A DNA stretch of 48,452 nucleotides from Nitrososphaerota archaeon (lineage in GTDB: Archaea > Thermoproteota > Nitrososphaeria > Nitrososphaerales > JACQRY01). Position 1 is the first letter of the stretch, and each line of letters begins with the position of its first letter. This document shows positions 15,621 through 23,433 of the stretch, in pieces. The notes below the pieces were generated by a model. That model was not told the origin of the DNA and did not search any database. It saw nothing but the letters and a program-made list of their open reading frames with translations. The position numbers and the translations under genes are program-made. Location of the stretch: NCBI GenBank assembly GCA_016184315.1, contig JACPCU010000028.1, positions 1 to 48,452 of the forward strand. Direction: 5' to 3'.

Positions 15621-16634
15621 TCAACTACCTCCTCCGATTTTCCTCGAGGAATGCATCTTTATTTTCAGAATTCGAGTTAGGACATATGTGTACATTACCC
15701 ACACAGAACCTACGACGATAGCTATCATGGCGATTAGGGTTGCTGCAACATGGGCTTCGACTCCAACCAACCTGGGATCTAGGAGCATGTTTTGCCCACT
15801 CAAGTATGGAGTCTCAGGTTCTTCTACTGTTGACGCATCCGGAATAAGAGCCGATGTCGCATTGCTACCCACATAGCTACCACTCCCTCTAAAGTATGCT
15901 GCAACACTCATCTTCCGCAATGAAACTAGTGGATACAACAGGTGAGCCGAGCCATCAGCCTCTGTCACGTTAGATGCCACCTTCATCATTCCGAAGCTTG
16001 TGCTGAAAAGGAAGTCCACTAGAGCCCCGACTACCGGTCCCCCGTTTTCATCCGTCACATAGGCTATTACATGAATCATATCGGTATGGGGGATGAAGTG
16101 ATCGATGTTCGGATGGTGGACTTCTAGGTGATTCGCGCTAAGACTGGTTTTGATGGATGTTGCTAGCTTGGGGCGGTTAACCTCAAGCATACCCTTTTGC
16201 AGATTATCCATTCCTAGGCATGGGACAGAGCAGTAGAACCTGAATTCTCCCACCTGTCCCGCTGTGAACTCCACAATTGAAGTTGGATCCTTCTTCCGAA
16301 TCTCATCTGACTGTATATTGTAGCCTTCAATTATTACTACATGCGGGTTGTCTTGTCTCAGATCACCGTCACCATAAACGAATATTATCCTCACCCTATC
16401 TCCCTGATTCACCTGAATGTTGAGGGCGCCAGATGAACCATTGAAACCTGTTCTGCCAACAACGATAGTGAACACCTTCACCTCGGAACCGGTATCGGTG
16501 ATTGACGCGGGAGAGACTACGAGATTTCCTGAGGCCATTATCATAGGAGAGGAACCTTCTGCCACCGTGAAGACTGATGGAATAAGTAAGAGTACCGCGA
16601 GCAACAAGATGAAGAGTCTAGACACTTTGAGCAT
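15621..16634 (-). CDS. CuA-like/cupredoxin protein with Ig-like domain, two membrane helices
   Basis: Exported electron-transfer-type protein. Residues 6-26 form a signal or anchor. A cupredoxin domain (about 50-155) has H98 in DNPHVVIIEGYNI and a C135-x3-C139 pair in FYCSVPCLGMDNLQKGML. This resembles CuA sites of nitrous oxide reductase and cytochrome oxidase subunit 2, but the expected distal His and Met are Asp143 and Gln146. An Ig-like domain (about 190-280; GGPVVGALVDFLFS) and a C-terminal helix (about 296-320) follow. The ATG at 16634 (MLKVSRLFILLLAV, with GGAGG just upstream) is preferred over 16742; it overlaps the NrfD-fusion gene by 17 bp, suggesting translational coupling. Whether the altered site still holds two coppers is open. 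Confidence 0.72.
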   Translation of the reverse strand: MLKVSRLFILLLAVLLLIPSVFTVAEGSSPMIMASGNLVVSPASITDTGSEVKVFTIVVGRTGFNGSSGALNIQVNQGDRVRIIFVYGDGDLRQDNPHVVIIEGYNIQSDEIRKKDPTSIVEFTAGQVGEFRFYCSVPCLGMDNLQKGMLEVNRPKLATSIKTSLSANHLEVHHPNIDHFIPHTDMIHVIAYVTDENGGPVVGALVDFLFSTSFGMMKVASNVTEADGSAHLLYPLVSLRKMSVAAYFRGSGSYVGSNATSALIPDASTVEEPETPYLSGQNMLLDPRLVGVEAHVAATLIAMIAIVVGSVWVMYTYVLTRILKIKMHSSRKIGGGS

Positions 16635-18582
16635 CCTCCATAGAGCTCGCGATCTTAACCAGCTCAGCCTCGGGTAGGTTTGCGAATATTGAGTATCTGA
16701 TCCCTTTACTCCACCAATGCATCTGCCCAGGTTCCCGTTCATCTCTCACTGTCCTGCGGATGGGCTCCCTTGCAAACCCCTCCTTGTCCTTAATGTGGAC
16801 CTTAAAGAAGCCCTTTGGTAGATACTTTGGTGGACCCTCAATGTTGGGATCTGGGACCTCAAAGATTGCGACGGCTACTTCTTCGCTGTAGATAGATAGT
16901 TGACTCATCTGTGGATTCCCGTAGAGCAGGCTTACCCTTTCCCCGTTCTCAGTTACTCTAATATCCTTCAGGATGCTTCCATCAGTTAGCCGTAATGGGG
17001 CAACGACAGGGAACTTTGCAGCTTGGTTTACGTCGCTTAGCGACATGCTGCGGCCGAGGTTTGACAACGGAGTCTTCTGTTTGACTGATGTTTTCTCTAC
17101 CGCCCTCTCTGTGACACCCAGTGCACCTGATGCTAGTCTGGAAGTAGATAGACCAATGGTGAGCCCCGCCGCGATTATTGTTGCTGATCTGAGAAAGCCT
17201 CTTCTATTGGTAGGCGCGATCCGCTGCTTTTGCTCAGACACGGTAATGATGGAAGAAGTGCCTGGATGAGTCTCAAGAGTCTTACTTGGCTCGGCGTGTT
17301 CAGTCACTTCGGTTTCCCATATGGATATGATTGGAAAGATCTTCGTGAAGATCAGATAGATAAGTGTGAAGCCTGCGAACGCTCCAGCAGTTATCGATAT
17401 TTCTACCCAGCTGGGAAAGTAAACTCCCCAAGGATAGTTGAGCTGGGGGACAGCTAGACTGGGGATGACTATGTTGAATCGCTCCACCCACATCCCCATG
17501 TTAACCAAGATTGCTGCGAGGAAGTATCCCGTCACCGTTCTAGTTCTGGGGATAGCGACAAGGAAGACTGGGATGATAAGGCCTCCTATTATTTGGAACC
17601 AGAAGAGGGGTGCATATTTTCCCCAGAATAATGAGGTCATCCATTGGCCTTCAAGATTCGATTGTTGTAGAAACTTGTATCCTGGAACCAGATACTCGTT
17701 GATAGTGAGATAGATGACTATGATGTTTAGGGTGAGAAGAAGCTTCCCCATATTGTCGAAATGTTTCTTGGTGATATATGCCTCTAAATGGTAGAATTTT
17801 GTCAGCAGAGCCATTACTAAAATGACTGTCGCTACACCGGAGAACAGTGCCCCGCCCACAAAGTAGGGCCCGAAGATAGAACTGTTCCAACCTGTCCTAA
17901 GATTCATTGCAAAGTCCCAAGACACAACAGTATGGACTGAGATAGCTATAGGTATGATCAAGATAGTCATGGTCCGTATCGCCTTCTCCAGATGTTGCAT
18001 CTGAGACTCTGAGCCGTCCCATCCTACGGAGAGAATATGGTAGATGCGTCTCCTAAGCCTTGACGCGTTAGATAATCTATCCCTGCAAGTGGCTATGTCA
18101 GGTATCAGAGGAAGGTAAAGAAAGATGACGCTACCTGTGAAGTAGGTTCCTATGGCAAGGAAGTCCCATGCGAGAGGCGATTGGAGCCTAGCGAAAATCA
18201 CGGTGTTGGCTATTCGATCAGGTCTACCCAAATCGATCAAGGGCATTAGAGCAGCCACGATAAGTGATGCGAAGGTCACTACCTCCGCCATTCTCATGAC
18301 AGGTCTTCTCCATTCCGCATTTGTTAATCGGAGGATAGCGGACATGAGCGCGCCCACATGGCTTATCCCTATGAAGAACACGAAGTTGACGACGTAAAGA
18401 CCCCATGAGACTACGCCTCTCATCGCGGTCACTCCTAGGCCAGTCGTGAACTGCACGTAGTATGCGTACATACCCCAGCCTACGACAGCCAGTAGAACTG
18501 AAACCAGCAGATAGTAGCGAGCAGTGTACCAGCGAAGGGGGTCAAGAAGAAGCTCGCTTCTATTCGCCATATGCTCTGTCAT
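16618..18582 (-). CDS. NrfD/PsrC membrane protein fused to a Tat-type exported domain
   Basis: Quinone-interacting NrfD-like integral membrane protein (residues 1-425, about ten helices; INEYLVPGYKF, MWVERFNIVIPSL), the membrane partner of the 4Fe-4S protein encoded just upstream. The start overlaps that gene's stop as ATGA. After a hydrophilic linker (about 425-458) comes a second export signal: TNRRGFLRSATIIAAGLTIG, with twin Arg at 460-461 and a hydrophobic core at 467-479. The remaining 170 residues form an outside domain ending GIRYSIFANLPEAELVKIA, which resembles DUF4367-type domains. Standard NrfD proteins stop at about 320-420 residues. An internal twin-arginine segment after Sec-inserted helices recalls dual-targeted actinobacterial Rieske proteins. 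No break in the frame is seen. Confidence 0.78.
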   Translation of the reverse strand: MTEHMANRSELLLDPLRWYTARYYLLVSVLLAVVGWGMYAYYVQFTTGLGVTAMRGVVSWGLYVVNFVFFIGISHVGALMSAILRLTNAEWRRPVMRMAEVVTFASLIVAALMPLIDLGRPDRIANTVIFARLQSPLAWDFLAIGTYFTGSVIFLYLPLIPDIATCRDRLSNASRLRRRIYHILSVGWDGSESQMQHLEKAIRTMTILIIPIAISVHTVVSWDFAMNLRTGWNSSIFGPYFVGGALFSGVATVILVMALLTKFYHLEAYITKKHFDNMGKLLLTLNIIVIYLTINEYLVPGYKFLQQSNLEGQWMTSLFWGKYAPLFWFQIIGGLIIPVFLVAIPRTRTVTGYFLAAILVNMGMWVERFNIVIPSLAVPQLNYPWGVYFPSWVEISITAGAFAGFTLIYLIFTKIFPIISIWETEVTEHAEPSKTLETHPGTSSIITVSEQKQRIAPTNRRGFLRSATIIAAGLTIGLSTSRLASGALGVTERAVEKTSVKQKTPLSNLGRSMSLSDVNQAAKFPVVAPLRLTDGSILKDIRVTENGERVSLLYGNPQMSQLSIYSEEVAVAIFEVPDPNIEGPPKYLPKGFFKVHIKDKEGFAREPIRRTVRDEREPGQMHWWSKGIRYSIFANLPEAELVKIASSMEDAQSV

Positions 18583-19379
18583 CTAGTTGCACCCCTCCTT
18601 GGAGGAAGATAGACGACCCTAGGCTCGGTGCCCAAGTCCTCCTTCAAGCGGTAAGCACCTCTTCCCCTGAGCAAAGTGCTCAGCGAGAACACTTCTCGCC
18701 CATTACTTACAACATCTTCAGCAGCATCTCCGAAATAGAGGGCATCGTGGCCTGCTGCAGTGCATGCTTCGACGCACGCAGGAAGTCTGCCTTCCTTTAC
18801 TCTGTGTCTGCACCAGATACATTTGACTGTGACTCCCCGTCGGTGCGGAACCTGATAGTCAGGCGAGTATGGGAGCTGCCTCTCTTCTTCCGTTACTGGC
18901 GGTTCGAACCAGTTGAAGAAGCGCCTCTGATACGGACATGCTGCTATACATATCCTGCAGCCAATGCACCTGTTCTGATCTATTAGGACAATATGATCTT
19001 CGCTGTAATAGGTTGCACCAACGGGGCAGACCTTGGTGCATGGAGCGTTCTGACAGTTCTGGCAGGGAACCGGCAGGAATCCCTCTGACCCGTTTTCGAA
19101 GACCTGTATCCAGGGTTGCCTGCCCTGATACTGGGGCTCGCCCCAAGCAGGAGGGACATGCATTTCTGTTATGCATGCCTCGGTGCATTTCCGGCAGCCA
19201 TTACACTTATCCAAGTCGATTACGAAGACCCATTTCCTCTTTCCTGGCTCAGTCTCCGTTGTCATTCTAGAGATCTCTTCGCCGCTGATCGGTTGAAGCC
19301 CATCCAAGACAGTGGATAACGCCAGACCAGTTGTAGCCGAAGCAGCACCGGTCAAAAATTCACGTCTTGAAACTCTCAT
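18579..19379 (-). CDS. Tat-exported four-cluster 4Fe-4S protein (PsrB/NrfC/DmsB-like)
   Basis: Electron-carrying subunit of a CISM-type complex. A twin-arginine signal (SRREFLTGAASATTGLALS) shows export by Tat. Sixteen-Cys ferredoxin motifs follow: CNGCRKCTEAC, CQNCQNAPCTKVCPVGA, CIGCRICIAACPYQRR and CIWCRHRVKEGRLPACVEAC. These match subunit B of polysulfide and DMSO reductases and ActB-like proteins. ATG 19379 is chosen because GGGGGAT lies 7 bp upstream and it puts the Arg pair near the N-terminus; an ATG-like start 24 bp further up is less likely. The usual catalytic molybdopterin subunit is not adjacent. The complex may use CuA-type partners instead, or the subunit is elsewhere. Confidence 0.88.
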   Translation of the reverse strand: MRVSRREFLTGAASATTGLALSTVLDGLQPISGEEISRMTTETEPGKRKWVFVIDLDKCNGCRKCTEACITEMHVPPAWGEPQYQGRQPWIQVFENGSEGFLPVPCQNCQNAPCTKVCPVGATYYSEDHIVLIDQNRCIGCRICIAACPYQRRFFNWFEPPVTEEERQLPYSPDYQVPHRRGVTVKCIWCRHRVKEGRLPACVEACTAAGHDALYFGDAAEDVVSNGREVFSLSTLLRGRGAYRLKEDLGTEPRVVYLPPRRGATR

Positions 19380-19468
19380 ATCATGTATCCCCCAATAAAA
19401 CAAAAAATAGTGAGGACTGGGTTCTCCACCCAGCCATTCTCACGAAGTTTCCTCACGGACCTTTCGCC

Positions 19469-20023
19469 CTAGACATCCAACACCGTCAGGTAGCCTACCA
19501 TCCTCGCGTGATCGGGGTTACATTCCTTCTTGGCTTCATCGAACTTGATTGCGCATTCATACTTGAATACTCCTGCCTTGTCAGCTACGAACTTCACTGT
19601 GACCGTGCGCTTTGCTACATCCGGTTGCAAGTCCCTTCCAGTTATTGGACCGGTGTCGACGTTATACGCTGAGAGAGTGAAGGAATGGGTGTTATGCCGC
19701 GGATTCACCACTGTCAGTTCCACCGTGTCCCCCTTTCTCACTACGAGTGTGTCAGGCTCCCATCTATGGAAATCACCTGCTAACTCCTCTTTCCCCTGTA
19801 CCTCTTGAACGATCTCTCCCTCTCCTAGTTCTATTCGGAGCTTCTGGACCTTGGGAGTGGTTCCCGGTCCAGCTGGACCGGGTGGACCTTGGGTACCAGC
19901 TTGACCTGCTGGCCCAGCTGGTCCCTGAGCGCCTTGGGGCCCTGGGATAGCGAAGTTGACGGCGATTGCCACAGCTGCGAGAAGGATGGCTACTATTGGT
20001 ATTGCAGAACCTTTTGCAGACAT
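19469..20023 (-). CDS. Anchored cupredoxin with collagen-like linker
   Basis: Signal or membrane anchor (about 7-26), then nine perfect Gly-X-Y triplets at residues 28-54 (GPQGAQGPAGPAGQAGTQG and onward), then a cupredoxin domain (about 60-184). Possible copper ligands are H113 in NTHSFTL, C157 in KYECAI, C168, H172 and M175. CNPDHARM has exactly the C-x3-H-x2-M spacing of the second half of a CuA loop, while the first Cys is ten residues away rather than three, so the site is either CuA with an enlarged loop or a blue-copper variant. It is upstream of the 4Fe-4S gene on the same strand. A role as soluble-like electron carrier for the NrfD module is inferred. Confidence 0.75.
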   Translation of the reverse strand: MSAKGSAIPIVAILLAAVAIAVNFAIPGPQGAQGPAGPAGQAGTQGPPGPAGPGTTPKVQKLRIELGEGEIVQEVQGKEELAGDFHRWEPDTLVVRKGDTVELTVVNPRHNTHSFTLSAYNVDTGPITGRDLQPDVAKRTVTVKFVADKAGVFKYECAIKFDEAKKECNPDHARMVGYLTVLDV

Positions 20024-20172
20024 TATTCCTCAGGCATAAGATAGATTTAAGCCACGCATGGGAGTTTCTAGGAATCCCTGTTCCCCGAACAGGAGAAATC
20101 AGCTTTTTCCAATGTACGAGTTAGTTACAAGCCTCCGTGATGGCTTCAGCTCTGCATCGGCATCGTCTTGAA

Positions 20173-21033
20173 CTATGGTTTAGCAAGGATTTCCGCCAGT
20201 CGGTTGACGGCTCGATAGATGTCAGCCTCTCTTTTCGCTCCTGTGAGGACAATCTTCCCCGAGGAGAAGAGCGTTATGGCGAGTTTCGGACTGTCCATCC
20301 TATGGATTAGACCGGGGAACTGCTCAGGCTCGTATATGGATCTAGGAAGCTCTCGTGCTGTTCTTTCTATGTGCACTGTCTTTCCAAAGCAGGCGGAGGC
20401 GACGATGTTCCGTACTTCTGTTTCTATTTCTCCTTGAGGTCGTATTCCACATTTCACAAGCATACGTGTAAGTCTGCGTATGCTGTTATTGGCCTCCTCA
20501 ACGGAATTGGCCCCAGTGCAAACAATGCTACCGGATTGAAAGACAAAGACGTTGACTTTGGATTCCGGTTGTCTAACTAACAATGCGCGGAATTTCTTGG
20601 AAAAATACTTAGCATTAGGTATGATTCTGACTAAAACCGTTAAGTCTACCGTTTGATGCACATTGGCTACCGCAAGGATATTGTTTATGCTTACTTCGGG
20701 AAACTCCCCTCTTCTTGCCATCGCTGTTTTGACCGCCCTCAGAAGATCAGCTCCCGATAGTTCTTCCCCGAGCCTATTCGCTAGTTCTTGCACAATAAGA
20801 GTCTCAATATTTACAGCACCAGCGCCTATGATTCTTGCCAGTCCGATGCGTAGGAGCTGGGGTACAAATGGAATTTCACTCTTATCAACTTGAAAAGTGT
20901 TTTCCAGATAACCATAGAACATGTCTTTGACACGGTCTCCTACAGCATTTAGACCTGCGTCAATAGCCTCAAGAACTAGTTCTTCCCGTCCCTCAGTCAA
21001 GAGGGTGTACCTTTCCCAGACATCTTGACCCAA
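20173..21033 (-). CDS. TATA-binding protein fused to an N-terminal archaeal helical domain
   Basis: The C-terminal 172 residues (113-284) are a two-repeat TBP saddle. All four DNA-intercalating Phe positions are kept: F149 (KKFRALLVR) and F165 (VFVFQSGSIVCTGA) in repeat 1, F239 (EQFPGLIHR) and F256 (ITLFSSGKIVLTGA) in repeat 2. Archaeal TBPs are about 180-200 residues; here a roughly 100-residue N-terminal domain is added (REELVLEAIDAGLNAVGDRV, then KSEIPFVPQLLRIGLARIIG). That domain is homologous to the free protein encoded at 21369-21695 (perhaps the family called DUF3227/NitrOD5; not checkable here). The TTG start at 21033 overlaps the preceding membrane-protein gene by 37 bp. Probably a paralogue of the housekeeping TBP with a sensing or tethering domain. 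Confidence 0.85.
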   Translation of the reverse strand: MGQDVWERYTLLTEGREELVLEAIDAGLNAVGDRVKDMFYGYLENTFQVDKSEIPFVPQLLRIGLARIIGAGAVNIETLIVQELANRLGEELSGADLLRAVKTAMARRGEFPEVSINNILAVANVHQTVDLTVLVRIIPNAKYFSKKFRALLVRQPESKVNVFVFQSGSIVCTGANSVEEANNSIRRLTRMLVKCGIRPQGEIETEVRNIVASACFGKTVHIERTARELPRSIYEPEQFPGLIHRMDSPKLAITLFSSGKIVLTGAKREADIYRAVNRLAEILAKP

Positions 21034-21314
21034 GAATTGAAGAAGAGATAAACGCTGATAAACAGCGAAACCACAAAAATAGCCTCAAGAGCTATGTGTA
21101 TGTCAGACAGATAACGAAAACTCAGCAATTCCCCAGCGATATCCAATGCCTCCGCAGAAGCAAATACCAGCGCCCCAATGGCTATGATTTTGAAGATTCT
21201 TGCGAAAAGGCCTCCTTTGAAGACTCTCTCGTAGAGACGGTAGGAATATAGAGCTAGGCCGATTGAAAGAGCAATGACGACTGCATCGAGTCCTACCTCT
21301 AAGATATCAAGCAT
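20997..21314 (-). CDS. Small four-helix membrane protein (family A)
   Basis: A protein of about 105 residues with four hydrophobic segments (VIALSIGLALYSYRLY, IFKIIAIGALVFASAEAL, IALEAIFVVSLFISVYLFF). After helix 1 comes FKGGLFARIFK, which recurs as LKGGIFHKSFR at 21706-22023 and MRKGFFEKSWR at 23434-23754, so the three are paralogues. ATG 21314 is preferred over a TTG nine bases upstream. It precedes and overlaps the TBP-fusion gene, so the two are translated together. A membrane sensor or tether for the TBP's extra domain is a guess. The family is unnamed as far as I can tell. Confidence 0.7.
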   Translation of the reverse strand: MLDILEVGLDAVVIALSIGLALYSYRLYERVFKGGLFARIFKIIAIGALVFASAEALDIAGELLSFRYLSDIHIALEAIFVVSLFISVYLFFNSWVKMSGKGTPS

Positions 21315-21368
21315 AGTTTGCAAATGAGGTCTTTCACCTTAAAATAGTTATGAACGTCCCAGCGCAAG

Positions 21369-21695
21369 TCATCCAGTGCCATGATGCTTTGCAGCCGCCT
21401 TTTCAACAGCTTCTGCAAATCTAATCTGGTTCCCAGCAGTCATTCCAAACTCCTTCTCAATCTGTCTGACTATCTCTTTTTCCACATCTCGCCCAACTAC
21501 GCCAAAAATCTTCTCGAGAGCTAAACTGAAAGTCTCAGGCATACGCGGGATTTGATATCTCCTTAGACTGAAGCTCCTTCCCATATAGTATACTAGAACC
21601 CTCCTGACCTTAGGACCAAAGCTTTCAAGAACCTCGTCAACACATCTGAGTATGCGTTTGTCAAAATCATTGGTGCTCGAAGCATTCCACCTCAT
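21369..21695 (-). CDS. Stand-alone copy of the TBP-fusion N-terminal domain
   Basis: A 108-residue helical protein (NDFDKRILRCVDEVLESFGP; FSLALEKIFGVVGRDVEKEI; AEAVEKAAAKHHGTG). It aligns along its length with residues 15-105 of the TBP fusion: the pattern is a charged start, a (V/I)xxxLxxxG block, an aromatic YxxxxxF block, IPxxP, a glycine-containing turn, and an IExxIVxQ(L/I) helix. It lies between two small membrane-protein genes on the same strand. It may pair with the TBP-linked copy or compete with it. Similar small proteins are common in Thaumarchaeota, but I cannot name a function. Confidence 0.65.
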   Translation of the reverse strand: MRWNASSTNDFDKRILRCVDEVLESFGPKVRRVLVYYMGRSFSLRRYQIPRMPETFSLALEKIFGVVGRDVEKEIVRQIEKEFGMTAGNQIRFAEAVEKAAAKHHGTG

Positions 21696-21705
21696 GCCAC
21701 TTGAG

Positions 21706-22023
21706 CTAAACTATCTCCATGCCCATTTTTTTCCAAGCGTGATAGAAGAGATTGAAACCATAAGTCACCAAGGTAAAGGAGGCAGCATAGAATGTCAAAT
21801 GGATCATGTGAACCCATTCTTCTCCAATGCCAAGCTCAGGAAAGATGTCAAGGAATGAGCCTATTGAGTAAAGTAGGAAGGCTGGCCCAAACATTCTAAA
21901 CGATTTATGAAAGATTCCCCCCTTCAAGAAGGAAGCGAGTCTGAAACAATACCATGCTATCGCTAAGGCAAACAGGGTACTGAACATCTGTATGTACGCA
22001 TCCCAATGAGTGACCTCAACCAT
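21706..22023 (-). CDS. Small four-helix membrane protein (family B)
   Basis: A 105-residue paralogue of the proteins at 20997-21314 and 23434-23754. Four membrane helices are evident (MFSTLFALAIAWYCFRLA, MFGPAFLLYSIGSFLDIF, MIHLTFYAASFTLVTYGF), with LKGGIFHKSFR after the first. A DIFPELGI motif follows helix 2, matching DIAGELLS in the first paralogue. It is the first gene of a four-gene minus-strand run (B, stand-alone domain, A, TBP fusion), with gaps of 10 and 54 bp and then an overlap. The winged-helix/RDD gene diverges from its start. Confidence 0.68.
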   Translation of the reverse strand: MVEVTHWDAYIQMFSTLFALAIAWYCFRLASFLKGGIFHKSFRMFGPAFLLYSIGSFLDIFPELGIGEEWVHMIHLTFYAASFTLVTYGFNLFYHAWKKMGMEIV

Positions 22024-22127
22024 GAAAATCGTTCCTCACCGTTTGTTCTAATAAGGATGTTGTGGCGGCTAACCTGCAGACCGTTCTTGGAAGGCTTTTA
22101 TTTGTAATGAAAACCAAATCTGGGCAA

Positions 22128-22931
22128 ATGAGCGAGATCAAGGTGAAGGAAGATGCGCAGCGCAGAGCTTCAGCGGACTTCCTAGCGTTATTCAATCAGA
22201 AGATAAGATTTGAGATAGTTAAGCTCCTATACCTGAACGTTGAACTATCGTATACAGAAATCCTTGATGCGCTACAGATAGACCAAGGTCTTCTAAACTT
22301 CCATCTTCGAAAGATAAAGTGGTTCATAGAGACTACGGATGAAGGCACATACATCCTGTCGGAGTATGGGAAGGTTGCCTATGAGACCCTCGGAGAAATG
22401 GAGACTAGGACCAAGTCGCTGATGCCTTCTGCAGCCTCTTTTGAACCAGCGCCTCTACACATAGAGGGAAGTCTCGTAGCTAGGCGAGTCGTAGCTTTCC
22501 TGATCGATATCGTCATCATGTTTGTGAGTACAGGGCTATTCTTTGACAAGAACGTGGTGGAAATTGTGACAGCGTTTTTCTCCTTTAGGTTTCCCAATTT
22601 GTCTTTGACTGATCTATCCTACAGCACGATTAGTGGTTACTCATCAGTCTTCTTCGCTTCGTACATAGTATTTGCACTACTTGAAGCATATAAGGGGCAG
22701 ACCCTTGGCAAATTCCTCTTGGGGATAAGAGTTCTAAAGATAAATGGGAGAAAGGTCACTCTGATGGATTCAGCTGTGAGAAACTTGGGCAAAGTTTTCC
22801 TGCTACCTTTGGACATAATCTTGGGTTTGGCGGGGTACAGGAGCAAAGGCTACCTAAGATTCTTCGATTACTATACACAAAGCAAGATAGAGAGGGTCAA
22901 AGTCGAATTGGCGTATCCCCCGACAACTTAA
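22128..22931 (+). CDS. Winged-helix regulator fused to an RDD membrane domain
   Basis: A 267-residue fusion. Residues about 15-95 form an ArsR-like winged helix (FNQKIRFEIVKLLYLNVELS, ILDALQIDQGLLNFHLRKIK); residues about 115-260 form an RDD membrane domain (ARRVVAFLIDIVIMF, EAYKGQTLGKFLLGIRVLKI, SAVRNLGKVFLLPLDIILG), which names itself by the conserved Arg and Asp residues. Start: ATG 22128 is preferred because a TATA box (GGCTTTTATTTG, about 22093-22104) sits 25-35 bp upstream. It diverges from the TBP-fusion run, so it may regulate that promoter region. The RDD domain could sense a membrane or ionic signal; that is inference. Confidence 0.75.
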   Translation: MSEIKVKEDAQRRASADFLALFNQKIRFEIVKLLYLNVELSYTEILDALQIDQGLLNFHLRKIKWFIETTDEGTYILSEYGKVAYETLGEMETRTKSLMPSAASFEPAPLHIEGSLVARRVVAFLIDIVIMFVSTGLFFDKNVVEIVTAFFSFRFPNLSLTDLSYSTISGYSSVFFASYIVFALLEAYKGQTLGKFLLGIRVLKINGRKVTLMDSAVRNLGKVFLLPLDIILGLAGYRSKGYLRFFDYYTQSKIERVKVELAYPPTT

Positions 22932-23179
22932 CAGAACCTATGGAAGTTAAATACTAAAATCAAGCGAATTGGGGATCCTATTGTCTCCCTTCTACTGGAG
23001 AAAAGTTACTATGTGGAAATTCGATGCCTAGATACTAATACTGGAAATAAACTCAGATTTTGCCCATTTCCTCCCAGTAGGTCGCCACGTCTTTCTTAGA
23101 AGTCGTCCCTTGAAAGCGCCACGTTAATCGTTGAGTGCGGGGGGTGGGATTTGAACCCACGAACCCCTAAGGGACAGGA

Positions 23180-23197
23180 GTTCTGCACCCGCAAGGC
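23180..23197 (-). other. tRNA-Leu intron 3 (after position 38), 18 nt
   Basis: GCCTTGCGGGTGCAGAAC follows the anticodon loop CTGAGGA and precedes TCCTG. It is next to the canonical 37/38 site. It shares GGTGCAG with the exon-intron 2 junction. Confidence 0.7.
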
Positions 23198-23205
23198 TCC
23201 TCAGT

Positions 23206-23224
23206 GTCGCAGCAGCGAGCTGCA
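23206..23224 (-). other. tRNA-Leu intron 2 (anticodon stem 30/31), 19 nt
   Basis: TGCAGCTCGCTGCTGCGAC lies within the 5' side of the anticodon stem, after CAGG and before A31. It contains a GCAG/CTGC hairpin with a CTCG loop. This is a non-canonical intron position. Confidence 0.7.
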
Positions 23225-23238
23225 CCTGCGCCTTTGAC

Positions 23239-23257
23239 GTAGCCGGTACATCTGCCT
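23239..23257 (-). other. tRNA-Leu intron 1 (D loop), 19 nt
   Basis: AGGCAGATGTACCGGCTAC interrupts the D loop between the two conserved guanines. Its ends could be shifted by a base without changing the product much. AGCC before and GGCT within can pair, as in relaxed bulge-helix-bulge sites. Confidence 0.65.
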
Positions 23258-23433
23258 CTGGCTTGGCGACCCCCGCATGCAGATACATCCCGCCTGAAGA
23301 TTCCTCAAAATTTAACGTTTCTCTTCGCCTTGCTCAGCAATGACATGGAAAGCGCCTCCCCAGCTCGTTAGAACGCAATTCTCACGTGTAGTAACCCTGT
23401 AAGACATAAAAGAAAGTTTGTTGATGAATCGCT

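Larger units (their letters stand above)
23136..23276 (-). tRNA. tRNA-Leu(GAG) with three short introns
   Basis: A class II tRNA. The acceptor GCGGGGG pairs with CCCCCGC plus discriminator A; the T arm is GTGGG-TTCAAAT-CCCAC; the long variable arm is TCCCTTAGGGGTTC. The precursor is 141 nt. Removing 19, 19 and 18 nt gives an 85-nt tRNA with a normal D loop (AAGCCAGGTCAAA) and a perfect anticodon arm CAGGA-CTGAGGA-TCCTG, anticodon GAG. No other way of reading the arm gives U33 and five stem pairs. A TATA-like GTTAAATTTTG lies about 35-45 bp upstream. The CCA end is not encoded. Confidence 0.88.
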
